Source of the DNA: a virus
Length of the DNA stretch: 25,227 nt
IMG/VR virus record: IMGVR_UViG_3300030101_003929
Span: 1,868-27,094 of that record
Reading direction: 5' to 3' (one strand)
Shown in pieces: positions 21,326-25,227 of this stretch. Made by a program: the position numbers and the translations under genes. The notes under the pieces were generated by a model. The model had not been told where the DNA came from. It saw nothing but the letters and a program-made list of their open reading frames with translations, and did not search any database. Position 1 is the first letter of the stretch. Every line of letters starts with the position of its first letter.

Positions 21326-21529
21326 ATGATTAAAAGAACAGACGTAAACAAACTAGAGACTCCAAAAATTATGAATAACAAACAAAGTTACAGTAATAAG
21401 GGGTCTGTAGCTTATGCAAAAAAAGAAAAATTCAATGCTGATACTACACCTAAGCCTGGTATGGGTAAGGGAAAATCTCGTGGTGTAGGGATAGCAGAAT
21501 CAGGAACTAAGTTTTCTGGTGTGTATTAA
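21326..21529 (+). CDS. Small basic protein after portal
   Basis: The 67-aa product is Lys/Gly-rich and probably disordered: NNKQSYSNKGSVAYAKKEKF, then KPGMGKGKSRGVGIAESGTK. It starts 14 bases after the portal stop and is coupled to the next gene by TAATG. Small basic proteins of this type are common between portal and capsid genes in related marine phages. A virion or assembly role is plausible, but nothing in the sequence proves it. Confidence 0.72.
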   Translation: MIKRTDVNKLETPKIMNNKQSYSNKGSVAYAKKEKFNADTTPKPGMGKGKSRGVGIAESGTKFSGVY

Positions 21530-21744
21530 TGTCGGTAATTTGGATAAAAGACAAGTTGTCTAAATACTTACGAGAATCTCGTCAAAGTATCAATGACACA
21601 ATGTTGGGTGGTGTTAAAGATATCAGCCAATATGAATTTTTACGAGGACAATATACAGCTCTGGTCCAAGTAGAAAGTGAATTAAGAGAGCTGCTAGGAA
21701 AGGTTATAGAAGATGACGAAACAGAACAAGGTGATAGTTCCTGA
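21529..21744 (+). CDS. Small coiled-coil protein of virion module
   Basis: The 71-aa protein is helical: WIKDKLSKYLRESRQSINDT near the start and YTALVQVESELRELLGKVIE near the end form likely amphipathic helices, with an acidic tail. It overlaps the GroES-like gene by 32 bases. Short helical proteins between portal and capsid genes are frequent in marine podoviruses, but their roles are unknown. Confidence 0.72.
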   Translation: MSVIWIKDKLSKYLRESRQSINDTMLGGVKDISQYEFLRGQYTALVQVESELRELLGKVIEDDETEQGDSS

Positions 21745-22192
21745 TCACGTTGCAAAACAAGTAGAAGAACAAAACAAAGAAGCAGGAGAAAAAGTTGATG
21801 AAGCTTATGTTCCTGAAGACACAAGAGTATTAGACCCCACACTTTTAGAAAAATCGGTTTTAGAAAGAATGCCACAACCTACAGGTTGGCGTATTTTAAT
21901 TTTACCATTTCAAGGTATGGGCGTATCTAAAGGCGGTATTCATTTATTACAATCATCAGTTGATAGAGAAACATTAGCTACAGTTTGTGCTTATGTAGTA
22001 AAAATGGGTCCACTTTGTTACAAAGACGCTAAGTTTGGTAACAAATCTTGGTGCAAAGAAAAACAATGGGTATTAATTGGCCGTTATGCTGGTGCTAGAT
22101 TCAGACTCGGTGATGATGCAGAGTGCAGAATTATCAATGACGATGAAGTGATAGCAACCATACATGATCCAACCGATATCGTTGCAGTATAG
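21713..22192 (+). CDS. Phage GroES-like co-chaperonin
   Basis: This 159-aa protein has a charged N-terminal extension (1-55) and a Cpn10-like domain (56-150). It shows GWRILILPF (58-66), a mobile-loop equivalent GMGVSKGGIHLLQSS (68-82), ATVCAYVVKMGP (89-100) and VLIGRYAGARF (120-130), then strands ending VIATIHDP. These follow the GroES order: first strand, mobile loop with GGI, the V-x-x-V-G-P strand, and the final E-x-x-I-A. The loop reads I-H-L where GroES has I-V-L. Like T4 gp31 it may cap host GroEL to fold the capsid protein; its place between portal and capsid genes fits. A ribosome site AGGAAAGG lies upstream. Confidence 0.82.
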   Translation: MTKQNKVIVPDHVAKQVEEQNKEAGEKVDEAYVPEDTRVLDPTLLEKSVLERMPQPTGWRILILPFQGMGVSKGGIHLLQSSVDRETLATVCAYVVKMGPLCYKDAKFGNKSWCKEKQWVLIGRYAGARFRLGDDAECRIINDDEVIATIHDPTDIVAV

Positions 22193-22200
22193 GAGTAAAT

Positions 22201-23106
22201 ATGAGCGAAGAAGTAAAAAAAGACGAAACTCTGGAAGAAGAAACAGTTGTAGAACTAGAAGAAGAACAGAGTCAATCTGAAGATGCTGAAGTCGTAGAAG
22301 AAGTTGCTAGTGAACCTGAAGAAAATAAAGATGAGGAAGAGCTAGAACAATATTCTGATAGAGTTCAGAAACGTATATCAACCTTAACACGTCGTTTGAG
22401 AGAAGCAGAAAGAGCAAGTGAGTCAGCTTACACATATGCAACACAACTCAAAGAAGAAAATGAGAATCTTAAACACAAAGGTGCACAATCAGACAAATCT
22501 TATTTATCTGAAGCAGAAAATAGACTTAAGTCTCAAAAGGCACAAGCAAAAGCTGCATTGAAATCTGCTTACGAAGAACAAGATTTTGATAAGGTTGCAC
22601 AAGCACAAGACATTATTGCAAAGATTGCTGTTGAGGAAAGCAAGATTGAGTCTTCTAAATCTCAACTTGAATACCAAGAAGAACAAAAGACAAAAGGTCA
22701 AGAGATTGAACAACCACAAGTACAAGCTCAACAACCAGCTCCAGTAGTTCAACCTGATGAAAAGGCAACAGCTTGGGCAGAAAAAAATGAGTGGTTTGGT
22801 AACGACGAGATAATGACAAACGCTGCTTTTACTATACATAAACAATTAGTAGAAGATGAAGGATTTGATCCTAAGAGCGATGAGTATTATACTGAGGTTG
22901 ATAACAGGCTTCGTGCTAGGTTTCCAAACGATTTTACTCAAGAAGAAAAAATCAAGAAACCAACACAAAGAGTTGCTTCAGCAGGTAGAGCAGATACAAC
23001 TGCAAAACCAAGTAAAAAGCAAGTAAGATTATCGCCTTCTGAAGTTCAGATGGCAAAAAAATTGAACGTACCCTTAAATGAGTACGCAAAATTTGTAAAA
23101 AGGTAA
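22201..23106 (+). CDS. Scaffold-like protein
   Basis: The 301-aa protein is very acidic at the N-terminus (1-50, mostly Glu), has a long coiled coil (about 52-165: RVQKRISTLTRRLREAERAS and KSYLSEAENRLKSQKAQAKA), a Gln/Pro linker, and a basic C-terminal helix-turn region (QVRLSPSEVQMAKKLNVPLN). This profile fits internal scaffolding proteins, whose basic C-terminus binds the capsid shell. It is located two genes before the capsid gene. AGGAG lies 6 bases before the ATG. There is no protease motif. Confidence 0.8.
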   Translation: MSEEVKKDETLEEETVVELEEEQSQSEDAEVVEEVASEPEENKDEEELEQYSDRVQKRISTLTRRLREAERASESAYTYATQLKEENENLKHKGAQSDKSYLSEAENRLKSQKAQAKAALKSAYEEQDFDKVAQAQDIIAKIAVEESKIESSKSQLEYQEEQKTKGQEIEQPQVQAQQPAPVVQPDEKATAWAEKNEWFGNDEIMTNAAFTIHKQLVEDEGFDPKSDEYYTEVDNRLRARFPNDFTQEEKIKKPTQRVASAGRADTTAKPSKKQVRLSPSEVQMAKKLNVPLNEYAKFVKR

Positions 23107-23111
23107 CAAAT

Positions 23112-23603
23112 ATGAATAGAGATGATAAGGGAAGGTTTTTAAAACCTGAAAATAACAGAGACTCCCGCTCTGCCGATAATCGTGATGCAGGCGCAGCACG
23201 CAAACCTTGGGCTCCCCCAAGTATGTTAGAAACCCCACCAGCACCTCCAGGATACATCTATAGATGGATCAGGGCTGAGATTGCGAATACAGACGATAAG
23301 AAAAATGTTATGGCTAGGACTAGAGAAGGCTTTGAACTTGTCAGGTCCGAAGAAATAGGAGATTTTGAGTTGCCTAGTATTCAAGATGGTAAGCACGCAG
23401 GAGTGGTAGCTGTAGGTGGTTTATTATTAGCTAAGATTCCAGAGGAAACCAGAAACGAACGTAACGCATACTATGAAAATAGAACACAAACAGCTCAAGA
23501 AGCTGTTGACAACGACCTCATGAAAGAATCCGATGCTCGTTCTCCAATAATGTCTCCAAGGAGAACTTCAAGTGTAACGTTTGGAGGCGGTAAACGAAAA
23601 TAA
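23112..23603 (+). CDS. Conserved virion-module protein, PPGYIYRWIRAE type
   Basis: The 163-aa protein has a disordered Arg/Asn/Asp-rich start (1-40) and a conserved core: APPGYIYRWIRAEIANTDDK, NVMARTREGFELVRSEEI, and GLLLAKIPEETRNERNAYYE. I recognise the PPG-Y-x-Y-R-W core from genes next to the capsid gene in many marine podovirus-like genomes. The tail is basic and Gly-rich (VTFGGGKRK). A structural or capsid-assembly role is likely from position; no biochemical function is known to me. Confidence 0.75.
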   Translation: MNRDDKGRFLKPENNRDSRSADNRDAGAARKPWAPPSMLETPPAPPGYIYRWIRAEIANTDDKKNVMARTREGFELVRSEEIGDFELPSIQDGKHAGVVAVGGLLLAKIPEETRNERNAYYENRTQTAQEAVDNDLMKESDARSPIMSPRRTSSVTFGGGKRK

Positions 23604-23616
23604 TTAAGGAATAATT

Positions 23617-24186
23617 ATGGCAAACCAAGATAAAGCTTTCGGTTTCAAACTGGTAGGTAATTTAACTGGCGTTAACCAAAATAAGGTTACAGAGTATAAT
23701 ATCGAATCAGGTTCAACCAACGGCATATTTTCTGGAGATCCTGTAAAAATGTTAGCGGGCGGTTTCATAGACGTAGCCGATGCTGCTGGCGACACAAAAA
23801 TATTAGGAATCTTTAGAGGATGTAAATTCGTCGATGCAACTTCGAAAGAAGTTACGCATTCAGCCCATTTCCCTGCTGCTCAAACAGCAACAGGCGATAT
23901 CGTAGCATTTGTGGAAGACAATCCATTTAATCTTTACGAAGTTCAATCTTCTGGTACTTTAAGCAGAAGCGATATTGGATCTAATGTAGATGTAGCGTAT
24001 TCAGCTGGATCAACTGTCACAGGCCAAAGTGCATGTGAAATAGCTGGTTCTTCTAGTACCTCTGCAGCTAACTACAGATTAGTAGGCGTTTCTAAAGATT
24101 CAGAAAATAACGAACTCGGCAGCGCAAACGTAAACATGATCGTTTTAATTAACGAAGGTGCTTACAACGTCCAAGCTGGAGTATAA
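23617..24186 (+). CDS. Putative capsid decoration/structural protein
   Basis: The 189-aa protein is predicted to be mostly beta, rich in Gly, Ser, Thr and Val: YNIESGSTNGIFSGDPVKML, then GDIVAFVEDNPFNLYEVQSS and GVSKDSENNELGSANVNMIV. It lies 10 bases before the major capsid gene, the usual place for head-decoration or stabilisation proteins. AAGGA precedes the ATG. It carries no signal or membrane segment. Decoration protein is the best guess; no named family is claimed. Confidence 0.65.
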   Translation: MANQDKAFGFKLVGNLTGVNQNKVTEYNIESGSTNGIFSGDPVKMLAGGFIDVADAAGDTKILGIFRGCKFVDATSKEVTHSAHFPAAQTATGDIVAFVEDNPFNLYEVQSSGTLSRSDIGSNVDVAYSAGSTVTGQSACEIAGSSSTSAANYRLVGVSKDSENNELGSANVNMIVLINEGAYNVQAGV

Positions 24187-24196
24187 GGAGTAAACA

Positions 24197-25105
24197 ATGG
24201 CTATAAATAGAGCACAATTAGCGAAAGAATTAGAACCAGGCTTAAACGCTTTGTTTGGTATGGAGTATGCTCGTTATGATAATGAGCACGCTGAAATTTT
24301 CGAGACTGAAACTTCTGATAGATCTTTTGAAGAAGAAGTAATGATCGTTGGTTTTGGTAATGCACCTGTCAAACCTGAAGGCGAAGGCGTGGCATTCGAT
24401 AATACTAATGAAGGGTTTACAGCAAGATATGAGCATGAAACAGTTGCTCTAGCTTTTGCGTTAACTGAAGAAGCAGTAGAAGATAATCTGTATGACAGAC
24501 TAGGTTCAAGATATACTAAAGCATTAGCTAGAAGTATGGCTAACACCAAGCAAATCAAAGCAGCAAGTATTCTTAATAATGCTTTCTCAACTTCATTCAA
24601 AGGCGGAGATGGACAGCCGTTAGTTTCTACATCACACCCTCTTTCAGGTGGTGGTGTTGCAGCTAACAGAGCAGCCACATTTGCTGATCTTAATGAAACT
24701 TCTTTAGAAGATCATTTAATTAGAATATCAACTCAAACAGATGATAGAGGATTAAATATTGCCCTACAAGGCACTAAGTTAATCGTTCCACCACAATTAC
24801 AATTTGTGGCAGACAGAATTCTCAACTCACCTGGTAGAACTGGTACTTCTGATAACGATATCAATTCAATCAATAACCAAGGTATGTTACCTGAAGGTTA
24901 TGTGGTAAACCATTACCTCAATGACCCTGATGCATACTTTGTGAAGACTGATGTACCTGACGGTTTCAAACATTTTGTTAGAACACCAATGTCTACATCA
25001 CTCGAAGGTGATTTTGATACAGGAAACATGAGATACAAAGCTAGAGAGAGATACTCATTTGGGTTCTCTAACTGGAGATGTATCGACGCTTCACAAGGAG
25101 CATAA
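24197..25105 (+). CDS. Major capsid protein, Mu gpT-like HK97 fold
   Basis: The 302-aa protein resembles the Mu-like prophage major head subunit gpT family. Support comes from the early NALFGMEYARYDNEHAEIFE helix region, the E-loop-like FEEEVMIVGFGNAPVKPEGE, the long helix ALTEEAVEDNLYDRLGSRYT, the segment GDGQPLVSTSHPLSGG, and LIVPPQLQFVADRILNS. The end is RYKARERYSFGFSNWRCIDA. Length and position after scaffold and decoration genes agree. A strong ribosome site (AAGGAG, 7 bases) and an immediate terminator fit a highly expressed late gene. Confidence 0.9.
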   Translation: MAINRAQLAKELEPGLNALFGMEYARYDNEHAEIFETETSDRSFEEEVMIVGFGNAPVKPEGEGVAFDNTNEGFTARYEHETVALAFALTEEAVEDNLYDRLGSRYTKALARSMANTKQIKAASILNNAFSTSFKGGDGQPLVSTSHPLSGGGVAANRAATFADLNETSLEDHLIRISTQTDDRGLNIALQGTKLIVPPQLQFVADRILNSPGRTGTSDNDINSINNQGMLPEGYVVNHYLNDPDAYFVKTDVPDGFKHFVRTPMSTSLEGDFDTGNMRYKARERYSFGFSNWRCIDASQGA

Positions 25106-25122
25106 TACTTATCTCAAGTTTC

Positions 25123-25150
25123 AAGGGGTCTTTCGAGGCCCCTTTTTATT
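25123..25150 (+). terminator. Intrinsic terminator after major capsid gene
   Basis: AAGGGGTC (25123-25130) and GGCCCCTT (25137-25144) form an 8-pair stem with one T-G wobble around a TTTCGA loop, followed by T residues to 25147. Nothing further is recognised in the last 77 bases. Confidence 0.88.
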
Positions 25151-25227
25151 TGTATTTAAAAAATTACTAAGCTAAACTTTAATTCTAGGATAAATTACTT
25201 GCTATCGACTGACCTAGCAGACAAGCC

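Overview
The window is a 25.2-kb stretch of an AT-rich tailed double-stranded DNA phage genome. Its genes are small and tightly packed, and most overlap by 1 to 8 bases. Terminase large subunit, portal, scaffold, a Mu gpT-like major capsid protein and a phage GroES are all recognisable. The gene set and protein style match uncultured marine phages of Gram-negative bacteria. An outer-membrane lipoprotein (CsgG) with its CsgF partner also points to a Gram-negative host. I cannot name the host. I see no integrase, tRNA, rRNA, insertion sequence or CRISPR array.

Layout. (1) 1-5185, leftward: an HTH regulator, primase-polymerase/helicase, PD-(D/E)XK-like nuclease, 3-TM holin-like protein, single-TM coiled-coil protein, a 33-aa membrane protein, csgF, csgG, and the first codons of another signal-peptide gene cut by the window edge. 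(2) 5272-6454, rightward: a Sak4-like RecA-fold ATPase and an ssDNA-binding-like protein, closed by a strong terminator and followed 100 bp on by a second. (3) 6612-8158, leftward: two small genes, a RecE/PDDEXK exonuclease and a DUF3310 protein. (4) 8223-9361, rightward: one small protein, then terminase small subunit behind a structured leader. (5) 9376-10875, leftward: five small proteins of unknown function. (6) 11319-13057, rightward: three small gene cassettes, each with its own promoter and sharing intergenic repeats. (7) 13392-25105, rightward: the virion module, ending in a terminator.

How they may work together. Divergent promoters at 5.2 kb and 8.2 kb share an 11-bp motif and probably set the early programme. 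Primase-helicase, Sak4 ATPase, ssDNA-binding protein and the exonuclease form a replication/recombination set. TerS and TerL package DNA but lie 7.8 kb apart, separated by the small-gene island and two large putative virion proteins. GroES sits between portal and capsid genes, as expected for a capsid-folding helper.

The most striking content is a phage copy of the curli secretion pair csgF-csgG, placed directly downstream of holin-like membrane genes. The second is a repeat-rich regulatory island at 11.0-12.5 kb: TCGGG arrays, CACAATAG, GACGCAGCCAGG, and a TAC-N5-GTAA dyad at or near each promoter.
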